From the NCBI RefSeq assembly GCF_042610495.1, contig NZ_JBHGAP010000006.1, forward strand, positions 124,001 through 188,000: a stretch of DNA of 64,000 nt, written 5' to 3'. The notes beneath the pieces were generated by a model, which saw only the letters and a list, made by a program, of their open reading frames with translations, ran no database searches and was not told where the DNA came from. Both the position numbers and the translations under genes were made by a program. Origin of the DNA: RU20A sp042610495. GTDB lineage: Bacteria; Pseudomonadota; Alphaproteobacteria; Rhizobiales; Rhizobiaceae. Positions 43,552-52,968 of this stretch are shown here, one piece after another (position 1 is the stretch's first letter; every line of letters starts with the position of its first letter).

Positions 43552-43653
43552 GCGTTCCTGGCGTTGACGTGGTCGTTGGTCGGGCCGGAAAAAGCGGCAC
43601 GATCGCGTCTGTTCTCCAGAGAGACCGGCGTGACGCGGCGGCGTCCCGTCACG

Positions 43654-44556
43654 TCAGCCGAGTGTCTGGCTCACCAGCCCGTAGGTGCGCGGGGCGTCCG
43701 GCGCCTCCGGTGCGAAATCCGCAAGCGTTTTGCCGAGCGACATGGTCAGCACGGTGTCGAAGACGGTCAGGCCGCTTTGCACGACCTCGACGGCGAAGGC
43801 GCCGCTGCCGAAATGGGTGTCGAGGCGCAGGAACGTGTCCTTGTGGTCGCGCATGTGCGGCGTGACCACGCAGAGCGCATCCGCATCGTCGGCGGCAACG
43901 ATGGGCCCCACCACATGGCCGCGGCCGAAGCGGCGGCACAGGGCGAAGGCGACCAGCCGGCCGTCGCGAAACAGGCCGTAGCCGCGCGACTGGCCGAAGA
44001 GCTTTTCCAGGAGCGCGGCGCGCGGCACGCCGAAGGCGGTCGCATCCAGCGCCACCGCCGCCGCCAGATCCGCGCTTTCCAGGGCGCGCAGCGTGCCGGC
44101 GGCCGCCACGTCATCCGGCACGCGGGTGACGAGACCCTGGCACTGATAGACCTTCATTTCCGGCTTGAAGCCGAGCGAGAGATAGAGCCGCTGGGCGGCG
44201 CGCGTCGCATTCAGCCTGAGGTTCGACCCGTGAAGATCCCGCAGCGCATATTCCATCAGCCACAGGCCGGTTCCCTGCGTCTGCAGGCGCGGCGAGGTGA
44301 TGACCATGCCGATCGTCGCCAGCTCCGGCGACTGGCGAAACCACATGGCCGAGCTCATGATGCGGCCGATCTCGTCGTTCGCCACCACGCCCTCGCCGAC
44401 CGCGCGCAGGAACTGCCAGTCCTCGGCCCGGTGCGGCCAGCCGACCGAGATGGACAGCGCGTGCAACTGCGCGAGATCGGCCTGCCCGACCGCGCCGATC
44501 GCGATCGCGAAGGCATCGATCTGGATTTTTTCGCCGGGGCCTGCCGTATCAACCAC
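43654..44556 (-). CDS. Two-domain GNAT acetyltransferase (GTG start)
   Basis: Protein of 300 residues: an N-terminal GNAT fold (about 1-140; motif A is degenerate as TSPRLQTQGTGLWLME, with LYLSLGFKPEM after it) and a C-terminal YitH/HolE-type second domain (about 145-285, including TLRALESADLAAAVALDATAFG). The GTG at 44556 is chosen because GAGGA lies 8 nt upstream and the only nearby ATG is out of frame. It is divergent from the argE-like gene. A paralogue with the same two-domain layout and SWPHRxEDW motif lies at 53963-54805. Probable small-molecule N-acetyltransferase in amine or amino-acid metabolism; substrate unknown. Confidence 0.82.
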   Translation of the reverse strand: MVDTAGPGEKIQIDAFAIAIGAVGQADLAQLHALSISVGWPHRAEDWQFLRAVGEGVVANDEIGRIMSSAMWFRQSPELATIGMVITSPRLQTQGTGLWLMEYALRDLHGSNLRLNATRAAQRLYLSLGFKPEMKVYQCQGLVTRVPDDVAAAGTLRALESADLAAAVALDATAFGVPRAALLEKLFGQSRGYGLFRDGRLVAFALCRRFGRGHVVGPIVAADDADALCVVTPHMRDHKDTFLRLDTHFGSGAFAVEVVQSGLTVFDTVLTMSLGKTLADFAPEAPDAPRTYGLVSQTLG

Positions 44557-44793
44557 GATCCATCCTCGAAAGACGTTCCTGCACGCTCAAGCCTGTCGCC
44601 TTATCCGCGATCGTGCCGGACAATGCGCCGATGATAAAGCCGCAAGCGCCGCAGAATTTGCTCGAAAGCGACCGCGACACACAAGATTCAACCAAAACCC
44701 GCGCGGCTTCGGCACGCAATCCCGCCGAAAAGCGCCATGCTGGCGACCTGGCGAACCATGTCACAGACGGCCGGAGGCCGCATCGGGAAAACC

Positions 44794-45918
44794 ATGACCG
44801 CAACCGAAATTCTGGAAAAGCTGGTATCCTTCGACAGCGTCGTCGGCATGCCGAACGGCGCAATCGTCGATTGGATCGTCGACTATCTTGGCCGCCATGG
44901 CATTCCGGCCACCGTGCTGCCCGGCCCGGAAGGCGACCGCTGCAATCTCTTCGCCACGCTCGGACCGCGCGACGTGCCGGGCTACATCGTTTCCGGCCAT
45001 ATGGATGTGGTGCCCGCCGCCCCCGGCGAATGGACATCGCCGCCGTTCCGCCTGCGCCGCGAGGGAGACCGGCTCTTCGGGCGGGGCACGACCGACATGA
45101 AGGGCTACCTCGCCGCAGCGCTCGCCGCCGTGCCGCGCCTCGCCGCGCTGGGGCTGAAGCGCCCCATCCACCTCGCCTTCTCCTATGACGAGGAGGCCGG
45201 CTGCCGGGGCGTGCCGCATCTCATCGCGCGGCTGCCGGATCTGTGCGCGCCACCGCTCGGCGCCATCATCGGGGAACCCAGCAACATGCGCGCCGTGCTC
45301 GCCCACAAGGGCAAGGCCGCCGCGCGGGTGACGATCCGCGGTCGCGCCGGCCATTCCTCGCGGCCCGATCTGGGCCTCAACGCGATCCACGCGATGGCAG
45401 ACGTGCTGAATGCGGCAATCGATCAGGCGGCGCGCCTGACGCAAGGGCCCTTCGATGCCGCCTTCGAGCCCGCCTACTCGTCCCTGCAGGCCGGCGTGAT
45501 GGCCGGCGGCAAGGCGGTCAACATCGTGCCCGACCTCGCCACGCTGGAACTGGAGGCGCGTGCCATCTCCGGCGTCAATCCCGTCGAACTGCTCGGCCCC
45601 ATCCGCACGGCGGCGGAGGCCCTGCGCGCGCAGGGCTTCGCTATCGCGTGGGAGGAGATGAGCGCCTATCCGGCGCTGGCGCTTTCACCGCAAAGCCCGC
45701 TCGCCGCTCTCGTGGAAGAGCTGACCGGCGAAACGCCGCTTCGCGCCGTCAGCTATGGCACCGAGGCCGGGCTCTATCAGGCCGCCGGCATCGACGCGCT
45801 GATCTGCGGCCCCGGCGATATCGGCCGCGCCCACAAGCCGGACGAGTTCATTCTCGAAAGCGAACTTTTTGCCTGCCAGCGCTTCCTCGAAGCGCTGGGT
45901 GCACACTGCGCGGCATAA
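44794..45918 (+). CDS. argE: Acetylornithine deacetylase-like M20 peptidase
   Basis: Zinc-dependent amidohydrolase of 374 residues. H69-x-D71 (SGHMDVVP), D101 (TTDMKGYL), the catalytic pair E133-E134 (SYDEEAGCRG), E159-type ligands in IIGEPSN and H near the C-terminus (GRAHKPDEF) make a full M20 site, with the dimerisation domain inserted at about 165-285. It heads a plus-strand series that continues to 51409. Since the neighbours are catabolic, it more likely deacylates an N-acyl amino acid or amine than serves arginine synthesis. The GNAT enzymes nearby could perform the opposite reaction. Confidence 0.88.
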   Translation: MTATEILEKLVSFDSVVGMPNGAIVDWIVDYLGRHGIPATVLPGPEGDRCNLFATLGPRDVPGYIVSGHMDVVPAAPGEWTSPPFRLRREGDRLFGRGTTDMKGYLAAALAAVPRLAALGLKRPIHLAFSYDEEAGCRGVPHLIARLPDLCAPPLGAIIGEPSNMRAVLAHKGKAAARVTIRGRAGHSSRPDLGLNAIHAMADVLNAAIDQAARLTQGPFDAAFEPAYSSLQAGVMAGGKAVNIVPDLATLELEARAISGVNPVELLGPIRTAAEALRAQGFAIAWEEMSAYPALALSPQSPLAALVEELTGETPLRAVSYGTEAGLYQAAGIDALICGPGDIGRAHKPDEFILESELFACQRFLEALGAHCAA

Positions 45919-45931
45919 GGAAGCAAAACCA

Positions 45932-46855
45932 ATGACCTTCCTCTTCAATTCGGATGCAAAACGCGGCGCGGTGTTTTCGCAGGCCTTCGCAAGCGCCCTG
46001 CCCGACATCCCCTTCCGCATGGATGCGGCGACCGTCGATCCCGACGCGGTGCGCTATCTGCTGACCTGGACGACGCCTGCGGATCTGGCGCGCTACCGCA
46101 ATCTGGACATCCTGTTTTCCATCGGCGCAGGCGTCGATCAGCTCGATCTGGCGGCCATTCCCCGGCATGTGAAGGTCGTGCGCATGGTCGAGGACGGCAT
46201 CGTGCGGATGATGCAGGAATATGTGCTGCTCGCCGCGCTGGCGCTGCACCGCAACCTGCCCGCCTATCTCGACCGGCAGCGGCAGGGCCTGTGGTCGCCC
46301 CTGCCGCAGATGCAGGCGCAAGACCGCCGCATCGGCATTCTCGGCCTCGGCATGCTGGCCGAGGCCGTGCTTGAGCGGCTGAAGCCGTTCGGCTTTCCGC
46401 TCGCCGGCTGGAGCCGCAGCCCCCGCGCCATGGAGGGCGTGATCTGCCATCACGGCGCGGCCGGGCTTGCGACGATGCTGGCCCAGACCGACATTCTCGT
46501 CTGCCTGCTGCCGCTGACGGCAGAAACGCGCGGGTTTCTGGACGCCGCGCTGTTTGCGAAACTCCCGCATGGTGCGGCCCTCATCCATGTCGGGCGCGGC
46601 CCGCAGCTCGATCAGGCAGCACTGCTGGCGGCCCTCGACAGCGGCCACATCGCCGCCGCCATGATCGATGTCACCGATCCGGAGCCCCTGCCGGCCGATC
46701 ATCCGCTCTGGCGGCATCCGAAGATCATTCTCACCCCGCATATTGCCAGCGTGACCCAGCCGGAATCGGCGGCCCGCGCCGTCATCGACAATATCCGCCT
46801 GCATCTCTCCGGACGCGACCCGATCGGTCTCATCGATCGTTCGCGCGGCTACTGA
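45932..46855 (+). CDS. Glyoxylate/hydroxypyruvate reductase A-like 2-hydroxyacid dehydrogenase
   Basis: D-isomer-specific 2-hydroxyacid dehydrogenase of 307 residues, the short GhrA type. The NAD(P) motif is GILGLGMLAEAV, and the catalytic Arg, Glu and His lie in VGRGPQ, DPEPLP and TPHIAS. The usual GxGxxG third glycine is replaced by alanine (GLGMLA), as is common in GhrA. It starts 13 bp after the argE-like stop with AAGGAAGC upstream, so it is in the same operon. It probably reduces a 2-oxo acid produced in the pathway. Confidence 0.9.
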   Translation: MTFLFNSDAKRGAVFSQAFASALPDIPFRMDAATVDPDAVRYLLTWTTPADLARYRNLDILFSIGAGVDQLDLAAIPRHVKVVRMVEDGIVRMMQEYVLLAALALHRNLPAYLDRQRQGLWSPLPQMQAQDRRIGILGLGMLAEAVLERLKPFGFPLAGWSRSPRAMEGVICHHGAAGLATMLAQTDILVCLLPLTAETRGFLDAALFAKLPHGAALIHVGRGPQLDQAALLAALDSGHIAAAMIDVTDPEPLPADHPLWRHPKIILTPHIASVTQPESAARAVIDNIRLHLSGRDPIGLIDRSRGY

Positions 46856-46881
46856 ACCGCAAACCTCCTGAAAGGAACGCC

Positions 46882-47250
46882 ATGTCTCTCTCGAAAACGT
46901 CTCTCCTGAAAACGCTTGATCCGAACCCGACCTTCGCGCCGAAGGAATCCGGCCCCCTGCCCGAGCGGCTGATTGCCGGCGCGCCCGCCTTCAAGACCTG
47001 GGCGATGGACGAGGCCAAGGATGGCAAGGTGCTGTCCGGCGTATGGGAAGCCACCCCCGGCGAAACGAAGTCGATCAAGGGCGAGGTCTTCGAGTTCTGC
47101 CAGATCCTCTCCGGCGTGGTCGAAATCACCCCCGATGGCGGCGAACCGGTGATCTACCGGGCCGGCGACAGCTTCGTCATGAAGCCGGGCTTCACCGGCG
47201 TCTGGAAGACGATCGAAACGGTGCGCAAGATCTACGTCGTCGTGAACTGA
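46882..47250 (+). CDS. Small cupin (DUF861/cupin_3) protein
   Basis: One cupin domain in 122 residues: GVWEATPGETKSIKGEVFEFCQILSGVVEITPDGG followed by YRAGDSFVMKPGFTGVWKTIETVRKIYVV. The canonical histidine ligands are absent and a glutamate and cysteine replace them, as is usual in the DUF861 group, many of which accompany PuuB/DadA-type oxidases and aldehyde dehydrogenases in amine catabolic clusters. Here it lies between the GhrA-like and aldehyde dehydrogenase genes. Role unknown; possibly a sensor or ligand-binding protein. Confidence 0.85.
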   Translation: MSLSKTSLLKTLDPNPTFAPKESGPLPERLIAGAPAFKTWAMDEAKDGKVLSGVWEATPGETKSIKGEVFEFCQILSGVVEITPDGGEPVIYRAGDSFVMKPGFTGVWKTIETVRKIYVVVN

Positions 47251-47417
47251 CGCAAGGGCGCCATTCCCCGCGACCCCTTACGCGGGCGGCAAGGCAAAAG
47301 ATTTGTCTGCCGCCCGGCATCAAAACGCAAGAAACGTCGGCGCGGTGCGGCGCACGCAACCATTCGTGCTCGGCAGTTCCAGTTAGTGTCAGGCAAAGAC
47401 TGGAAGGAACCGCCACG

Positions 47418-48881
47418 ATGAGCCTGAGCTTCAATCCCGACACGCTTGACCTGCCGGTCGGCCATTTCATCGGCGGTGCCCTGATCTCGGCCGCAGACGG
47501 CCTCGACATGCACCGGCCCTCCGATGGCAGGGCCTATGTGCATTGCCCGGTCGCCGACGCCGAGCTGGTGGACCGCGCGGTGGAAAACGCCAAGGCGGCG
47601 CTCGCATCCAGCAACTGGGGCGGCGTGCGCCCCCGCGAGCGCACGAAGGCGCTGCAGGCCTGGGCCGACCTCATCGAAGCGGAAGCCGGGACGCTGGCGA
47701 AGATCGAGGCGCTCTCCTCCACCCGGCCCGTCGGCCAGCTCGTGGCCGGCGACATTGCCGTCACCGCCGAGCAGATCCGCTTCTTCGCGGAATTTGCCGA
47801 CAAGGAAGGCAGCGATGTCGTGCCGACCGACGACCAGACCTTCGGCATGACGCTCAGCGAGCCCTATGGCGTGGTCGGCGCCATCACGCCGTGGAACTTT
47901 CCCGTCTCCATGGCCGGCTGGAAGCTGGGCCCCGCGCTCGCCGCCGGCAACGCCGTCATCATCAAGCCCTCGGAAATGACGCCCTTCTCGACCGTCTACA
48001 TGGCGCAACTGGCCGTCAGGGCCGGCATTCCGGCCGGCCTCATCAACGTCGTTCTCGGCGACGGCCCGACGACCGGCAATGCGCTGACCGGACATGCCGA
48101 TATCGCCAAGGTGAGCTTCACCGGCTCGACGCGGGCGGGCTCCGCCATCATGGAAAACATCGCCCGCACCGGCGTCAAGCCGATGACGCTGGAACTCGGC
48201 GGCAAGAGCCCGCAGCTCGTCTTTGCCGATGCCGATCTCGACAAGGCCGCCGCCGCGATTGCCGGCAGCGTGATCTTCAATGCGGGGCAGGCCTGCGTGG
48301 CCGGCACACGGCTGATCGTGGAAAAATCCGTCGCCGATGAACTCATCGCCGCGATCATCGCCCGCATGCAGGCCGCCCGCCCCGGCCCGACCTGGGAGAC
48401 GGGCACGCAATATTCCCCCATCATTTCCGAGCGCCAGCGCGGCCGCATCGCCAGCATCGTGGAGGCCGCGAAGGCTGCCGGCGGCGAATGCCTGACGGGC
48501 GGCGACGCGATGGAGGGTGCCGGCTATTTCTACGCACCGACGCTGATCGGCGGCGTGGCGCAGGACAATCCGGCCATTGTCGAGGAAATTTTCGGCCCCG
48601 TGCTGACCGTCCAGACCTTCGAGACGGAAGAGGAAGCGCTCGCCCTTTCCGCCCACCCGGTCTACGGCCTGGCCGCCGGCCTCTTCACCATCGACCTCTC
48701 CCGCACGCTGCGCTTTGCCCGCGCGCTGGAGGCCGGCACGGTCTGGGTCAACCGCTACAGCCGCTCGCGCGACCATATCCTGCCCACCGGCGGCTACAAG
48801 CGCTCCGGCATCGGCAAGGATCTCGGCCGCGAGGCCTATGAGGCGAACCGCAAGAGTAAGAGCGTGCTCATCAGTCTTTGA
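47418..48881 (+). CDS. NAD(P)-dependent aldehyde dehydrogenase
   Basis: Aldehyde dehydrogenase of 487 residues with N in TPWNFP, the general base in LELGGKSP and the nucleophile in NAGQACVAG. It groups by pattern with gamma-aminobutyraldehyde/PuuC-like and betaine aldehyde enzymes. The start at 47418 follows GGAAGGAACCGCC; the 167-bp gap upstream of it may hold an internal promoter. It is followed within 10 bp by the tartrate-dehydrogenase-like gene, so an aminoaldehyde or hydroxyaldehyde is the likely substrate. Confidence 0.9.
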   Translation: MSLSFNPDTLDLPVGHFIGGALISAADGLDMHRPSDGRAYVHCPVADAELVDRAVENAKAALASSNWGGVRPRERTKALQAWADLIEAEAGTLAKIEALSSTRPVGQLVAGDIAVTAEQIRFFAEFADKEGSDVVPTDDQTFGMTLSEPYGVVGAITPWNFPVSMAGWKLGPALAAGNAVIIKPSEMTPFSTVYMAQLAVRAGIPAGLINVVLGDGPTTGNALTGHADIAKVSFTGSTRAGSAIMENIARTGVKPMTLELGGKSPQLVFADADLDKAAAAIAGSVIFNAGQACVAGTRLIVEKSVADELIAAIIARMQAARPGPTWETGTQYSPIISERQRGRIASIVEAAKAAGGECLTGGDAMEGAGYFYAPTLIGGVAQDNPAIVEEIFGPVLTVQTFETEEEALALSAHPVYGLAAGLFTIDLSRTLRFARALEAGTVWVNRYSRSRDHILPTGGYKRSGIGKDLGREAYEANRKSKSVLISL

Positions 48882-48891
48882 GGATGAAGAG

Positions 48892-49941
48892 ATGAAAACC
48901 CACACGATCGCATTGATCCCCGGCGACGGCATTGGCCGCGACGTTACCGACGCCGCCTGGGCGGTGCTGCAAACCGTTGCCGAAACCTCCGGCTTTTCGC
49001 TTCAGGCTAAGGAATTCCCGTGGTCCTGCGCCTTCTACAAGGAAACCGGCCGGATGATGCCGGAAGACGGGATCGAGACGCTCAGCGCCTTCGACGCCAT
49101 TCTTCTCGGCGCGGTCGGCTGGCCGGCGGAGGTGCCGGATTCGGTCTCGCTCCACGGCCTGCTGCTGCCGATCCGCAAGGCCTTCGTGCAATATGCCAAT
49201 ATCCGCCCGCACCGGCTTCTGCCCGGTGTGCAGGGTCCGCTGAAGGCGGAAGGCTTCGACATTCTCTGCATTCGCGAGAACACCGAGGGCGAATATTCAG
49301 GTGCCGGCGGGCGCGTCCATCAGGGGCTCGACAATGAAGTCGCCGTTGAAACCTCGATCTTCACCCGCAAGGGCGTCGAGCGCATCATCCGCTTCGGCTT
49401 CGAGCAGGCCCGCGCGCGGCGCGGCAAGCTCGCTTCCGTGACGAAGTCCAATGCGCAGAAACATTCGATGGTCTTCTGGGACGAGATCACGAAGACGCTT
49501 TCCGCCGACTATCCGGATGTCGAGGTGACGAGCTACCATGTCGATGCGCTCGCCGCCCGCATGGTACTCGCACCGGAAAGCCTCGACGTCATCGTCGCCT
49601 CCAACCTCTTCGGCGATATCCTGACGGATCTCGGCGCCGCCATTCAGGGCGGGCTCGGCTTTGCGGCGTCTGCCAACATCAATCCCGACCGGTCCGCCCC
49701 CTCCATGTTCGAGCCCGTCCACGGCTCGGCGCCGGACATTGCCGGCCAGGGCATCGCCAACCCGATCGCCACCATCTGGTCCGGCGCGATGATGCTCGAC
49801 CATCTCGGCGAACGGGATGCCGCCGCCCGCGTCATGGCCGCCCTTTCCACCGTCACGGCCAAGGGCATCGGCACGGTTGCGGGCCGGGATTCGACCGACA
49901 CGATCACCGCTGCGGTCATCGCCGCGCTCACCGCTGAATAA
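48892..49941 (+). CDS. ttuC: Tartrate dehydrogenase/decarboxylase-like (isopropylmalate dehydrogenase family)
   Basis: Beta-decarboxylating dehydrogenase of 349 residues. IPGDGIGRDV opens the protein and the metal/cofactor motif NLFGDILTDLGAAIQGGLG is intact. Several stretches (GRMMPEDGIETL, SLHGLLLPIRKAF, IRENTEGEYSGAGGR) match tartrate dehydrogenase/DmlA rather than LeuB. It would oxidise tartrate or D-malate with NAD, with or without decarboxylation. It sits between two aldehyde dehydrogenase genes with about 10-bp gaps. Confidence 0.9.
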   Translation: MKTHTIALIPGDGIGRDVTDAAWAVLQTVAETSGFSLQAKEFPWSCAFYKETGRMMPEDGIETLSAFDAILLGAVGWPAEVPDSVSLHGLLLPIRKAFVQYANIRPHRLLPGVQGPLKAEGFDILCIRENTEGEYSGAGGRVHQGLDNEVAVETSIFTRKGVERIIRFGFEQARARRGKLASVTKSNAQKHSMVFWDEITKTLSADYPDVEVTSYHVDALAARMVLAPESLDVIVASNLFGDILTDLGAAIQGGLGFAASANINPDRSAPSMFEPVHGSAPDIAGQGIANPIATIWSGAMMLDHLGERDAAARVMAALSTVTAKGIGTVAGRDSTDTITAAVIAALTAE

Positions 49942-49951
49942 GGACACGCCC

Positions 49952-51409
49952 ATGCTGAACCTCAAGGACCAGAGCCTCCTCCGTCAGGCCGGCCTCATCA
50001 ATGGCGAGTGGGTCGCCGCCCGCTCCGGCAAGACGGTCGATGTCATCGACCCGGCCACGCAGGGCGCCATCGGCACCGTTCCCGACATGGGCGGCGAGGA
50101 GACCCGCGCGGCCATCGTCGCCGCAGAGGCGGCCTTCAAGGTCTGGAAGGCGAAGACCAATGCCGAGCGTGCGGTGCTGATCGAAAAGTGGTTCGATCTG
50201 ATGATCGAAAACCTCGAGGATCTGGCGCTGATCCTGACATCGGAACAGGGCAAGCCGCTGGACGAGGCGCGCGGCGAAATCCGCTACGGTGCCTCCTTCG
50301 TCAAATGGTTCGCCGAGGAAGCCCGCCGCATCAACGGCCACACGATCCCGGCACCCACCCGCGACCGCCGCATCATCGTCCTGAAGGAGGCGGTCGGCGT
50401 CTGCGGCATCATCACGCCGTGGAACTTCCCCAATGCGATGATCACCCGCAAGGTGGCCCCGGCACTTGCCGCCGGCTGCACGGTCGTCATCAAGCCGTCG
50501 GAATTCACGCCCTATTCGGCTCTGGCGCTCGGCGTTCTCGCCGAACGCGCCGGCATTCCGGCGGGCGTCATCAACATCGTCACCGGCATGCCGACGGACA
50601 TCGGCAACGAACTGATGGCCAACGAGACGGTGCGCAAGATCTCGTTCACCGGCTCGACCCGCGTCGGTTCGCTGCTGATGCGCGGCGCGGCCGACAGCGT
50701 CAAGCGCCTCAGCCTCGAACTCGGCGGCAATGCCCCCTTCATCGTCTTCGACGACGCCGATCTCGATCTCGCCATCGAAGGCGCGCTCGCCTCGAAATTC
50801 CGCAATGGCGGCCAGACCTGCGTCTGCGCCAACCGCATTCTCGTGCAATCCGGCGTCTACGATGCCTTCGCCGCCAAGCTGAAGGCCCGCGTCGATGCCA
50901 TGAAGGTCGGTCCGGGCACGCAGGCCGGCGTCTCCATCGGCCCGATGATCAATGCCGCCGCCATCGAGAAGATCGAGCGCCACGTGGCGGATGCGCTCGC
51001 GAAGGGTGCCAAGATCATCACCGAGACGCCCGACATGCCGGAAGGCCGTCAATACACCGCCCCGATCGTGCTGACGGGTGCCACGACCGGGATGGACCTG
51101 GCGACCGAGGAAACCTTCGGCCCGGTCGCACCGCTCTTCCGCTTCGAGACGGAAGAAGAAGCCATCGCCATTGCCAACGGCACGCCCTTCGGCCTTGCCT
51201 CCTACTTCTTCACGGAAAACCTGAAGCGCGCCTGGCGCGTCGGCGAGGCGCTGGAATTCGGCATGGTGGCGCTCAACACCGGCCTCATCTCCATGGAAGT
51301 CGCCCCCTTCGGCGGCGTCAAGCAATCCGGCCTCGGCCGCGAGGGCGCACAGATGGGCATTGAGGAATATCTGGAAACCAAGAGCTTCCACATGGGCGGG
51401 CTGGCTTGA
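49952..51409 (+). CDS. gabD: Succinate-semialdehyde dehydrogenase (GabD-like)
   Basis: Aldehyde dehydrogenase of 485 residues with the GabD hallmark NGGQTCVCANR around the nucleophilic cysteine, LELGGNAPFIVFDDAD at the general base, and TPWNFPNAMITRK at the oxyanion hole. It converts succinate semialdehyde (or a close homologue) to succinate for the TCA cycle, which suggests 4-aminobutyrate or a related four-carbon amine is an intermediate. Last gene of the 44794-51409 series, followed by a strong terminator. Confidence 0.9.
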   Translation: MLNLKDQSLLRQAGLINGEWVAARSGKTVDVIDPATQGAIGTVPDMGGEETRAAIVAAEAAFKVWKAKTNAERAVLIEKWFDLMIENLEDLALILTSEQGKPLDEARGEIRYGASFVKWFAEEARRINGHTIPAPTRDRRIIVLKEAVGVCGIITPWNFPNAMITRKVAPALAAGCTVVIKPSEFTPYSALALGVLAERAGIPAGVINIVTGMPTDIGNELMANETVRKISFTGSTRVGSLLMRGAADSVKRLSLELGGNAPFIVFDDADLDLAIEGALASKFRNGGQTCVCANRILVQSGVYDAFAAKLKARVDAMKVGPGTQAGVSIGPMINAAAIEKIERHVADALAKGAKIITETPDMPEGRQYTAPIVLTGATTGMDLATEETFGPVAPLFRFETEEEAIAIANGTPFGLASYFFTENLKRAWRVGEALEFGMVALNTGLISMEVAPFGGVKQSGLGREGAQMGIEEYLETKSFHMGGLA

Positions 51410-51464
51410 GGAAAGAGGAAGGGCGGCTGAAAACCGCCCCCCAATATTCTTTCCATGAAAATGA

Positions 51465-51510
51465 AGAGGGCGCGGATTGTCTCCAATCCGCGCCCTCTCT
51501 TTGTCTTCAC
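51465..51510. terminator. Strong bidirectional terminator
   Basis: Perfect 15-bp stem, AGAGGGCGCGGATTG at 51465-51479 with its complement at 51484-51498 and a TCTC loop, followed rightward by CTTTGTCTT and leftward (on the minus strand) by a TCATTTTC tract. It separates the converging gabD and FAD oxidase genes. A smaller GGGCGG/CCGCCC hairpin lies just before it at 51421-51440. Confidence 0.85.
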
Positions 51511-51517
51511 AGGACCC

Positions 51518-52792
51518 TCACTGGAACCGGTCCAGCATCCGGTAATACTGCCCCACCAGCGGCAGGAACCAGGGCTTGCCGAAATGGCCGGGCACGGCGG
51601 GCCAGGGGTAGTCGCGCATGGGGTTGCGATCCGGCTTCCCGAGAATGGCGTCGGCGACCGTCATGCCGAGCTGGGTGGAGAGCTGCGCGCCATGGCCGGA
51701 ATAGCCCATGGCGTACCAGAGACCGTCCTGGAAGCCGGCGCGCGGGTAGCGGTCGGCCGTCATGTCGACAAGGCCGCCCCAGCAATAGTCGATATCGACG
51801 CCGGCGACCTGCGGGAAGATGCGCTCCATGCTGGTGCGCAGGATTTCGCCGCTCTTTGCGTCCGAGCGCTGGTCTGAGGTCGCCGAAAAGCGGGCGCGGC
51901 CGCCGAAGATCAGGCGGTCGTCCGGCGCAAGGCGCCAGTAGTTGCCGATGTTCATCGTGTTGACGCAGGTGCGGTTGCCGGGCATGACGGATCGCACCTG
52001 CGCCTTGGTCAACGGACGCGTGGCGATCAGGAAGCTGCCGACCGCGATGATGCGGCGGCGGAACCAGGTGAAATTCTTCGTCGTGTAGGCCCCTGTCGCC
52101 ATGATGACATTGGCGGCGGTGACGCCGCCGCGTGACGTTTGCAGCGTGTGAACGCCATTCGCCTTGTAATGCCCGGTGACGGTCGTGCCCTCGAAGATCG
52201 TCGCGCCATGGCGCGTGGCAGCCTCTGCGAGCCCGACGACGTAGCGGCCCATATGTATCATGGCGCTCTTCTTCGACAGCATGGCACCATGGAAGGGCGC
52301 GCCGACTTCGCTCTTCAGCTCCTCCGGCGACAGCAGCGCCGTATCCGGATCGCACTCCCTGTTCAGCGCCTCGAAATTGCGCGCGATCGCCTCGAAATGC
52401 TTCGGCTTCGAGGCGAGCTTCAGCTTGCCGGAGCGGCGGAAGCTGCAGTCGATCCCCTCTTCGGCGATCAGCGTCTCGATCGTGTCGATGGACTGGTCCA
52501 GCGCATGATAGAGCGCGATGGCGCGCTCCTTGCCAAGCTCGGCCTTGGCGCCGAGATAGCTGTGGGCGAGACCGTTGTTGAGGTGCCCGCCATTGCGCCC
52601 CGACGCGCCGAAGCCGACGCACTCGGCCTCCAGCACGACGACCTTCGCGCCCGCCCGCGCCAGCTGCCGCGCCGCTGCGAGCCCGGTAAAGCCCGCGCCG
52701 ATGACGGCGACATCGTAATGGCCCTCGACCGGACCTTTCGCACCCCCTGCAAAGACCGGGGCCGTATCATGCCAGTAGGAGACGAATTTCAT
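51518..52792 (-). CDS. FAD-dependent amine/amino-acid oxidoreductase (PuuB/DadA-like)
   Basis: Flavoprotein of 424 residues in the D-amino-acid/gamma-glutamylputrescine oxidase family. The dinucleotide motif is VIGAGFTGLAAARQLA (about 30-45), with VVLEAECVGFGASGRNGGHLNNG next to it and the C-terminal FAD-contact GLWYAMGYSGHGAQLSTQLG. The start at 52792 gives the family-typical MKFVSYWHDTAP; an ATG at 52831 would add 13 residues. It deaminates an amine or amino acid to an aldehyde or oxo acid plus peroxide or reduced acceptor, which the aldehyde dehydrogenases nearby would take on. Confidence 0.9.
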   Translation of the reverse strand: MKFVSYWHDTAPVFAGGAKGPVEGHYDVAVIGAGFTGLAAARQLARAGAKVVVLEAECVGFGASGRNGGHLNNGLAHSYLGAKAELGKERAIALYHALDQSIDTIETLIAEEGIDCSFRRSGKLKLASKPKHFEAIARNFEALNRECDPDTALLSPEELKSEVGAPFHGAMLSKKSAMIHMGRYVVGLAEAATRHGATIFEGTTVTGHYKANGVHTLQTSRGGVTAANVIMATGAYTTKNFTWFRRRIIAVGSFLIATRPLTKAQVRSVMPGNRTCVNTMNIGNYWRLAPDDRLIFGGRARFSATSDQRSDAKSGEILRTSMERIFPQVAGVDIDYCWGGLVDMTADRYPRAGFQDGLWYAMGYSGHGAQLSTQLGMTVADAILGKPDRNPMRDYPWPAVPGHFGKPWFLPLVGQYYRMLDRFQ

Positions 52793-52859
52793 CGGCCTTG
52801 CCTTTGCTTGGTCTTGTTGGACGCAGGACATGCGACCTTGTCTGTCTGCCGTTGCGGCT

Positions 52860-52941
52860 CCCCCTCACCCCGCCTGCGCTTGACGCCCGGCGGACTGCTC
52901 CCAAACGGGGAGAAGGTGGCTCGAAGGGTCGAATGAGGGGG
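52860..52941. repeat. Short dispersed intergenic repeat with 8-bp inverted ends
   Basis: An 82-bp element bounded by CCCCCTCA (52860-52867) and TGAGGGGG (52934-52941), with the internal string GGGGAGAAGGTGG, lies between the oxidase and HAD genes. Elements of this appearance are frequent between genes in Rhizobiales. Identity is from memory; copies elsewhere in the genome would confirm it. Confidence 0.55.
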
Positions 52942-52968
52942 CTCTCGCAAGGCTTTACCGTAGCCGGC

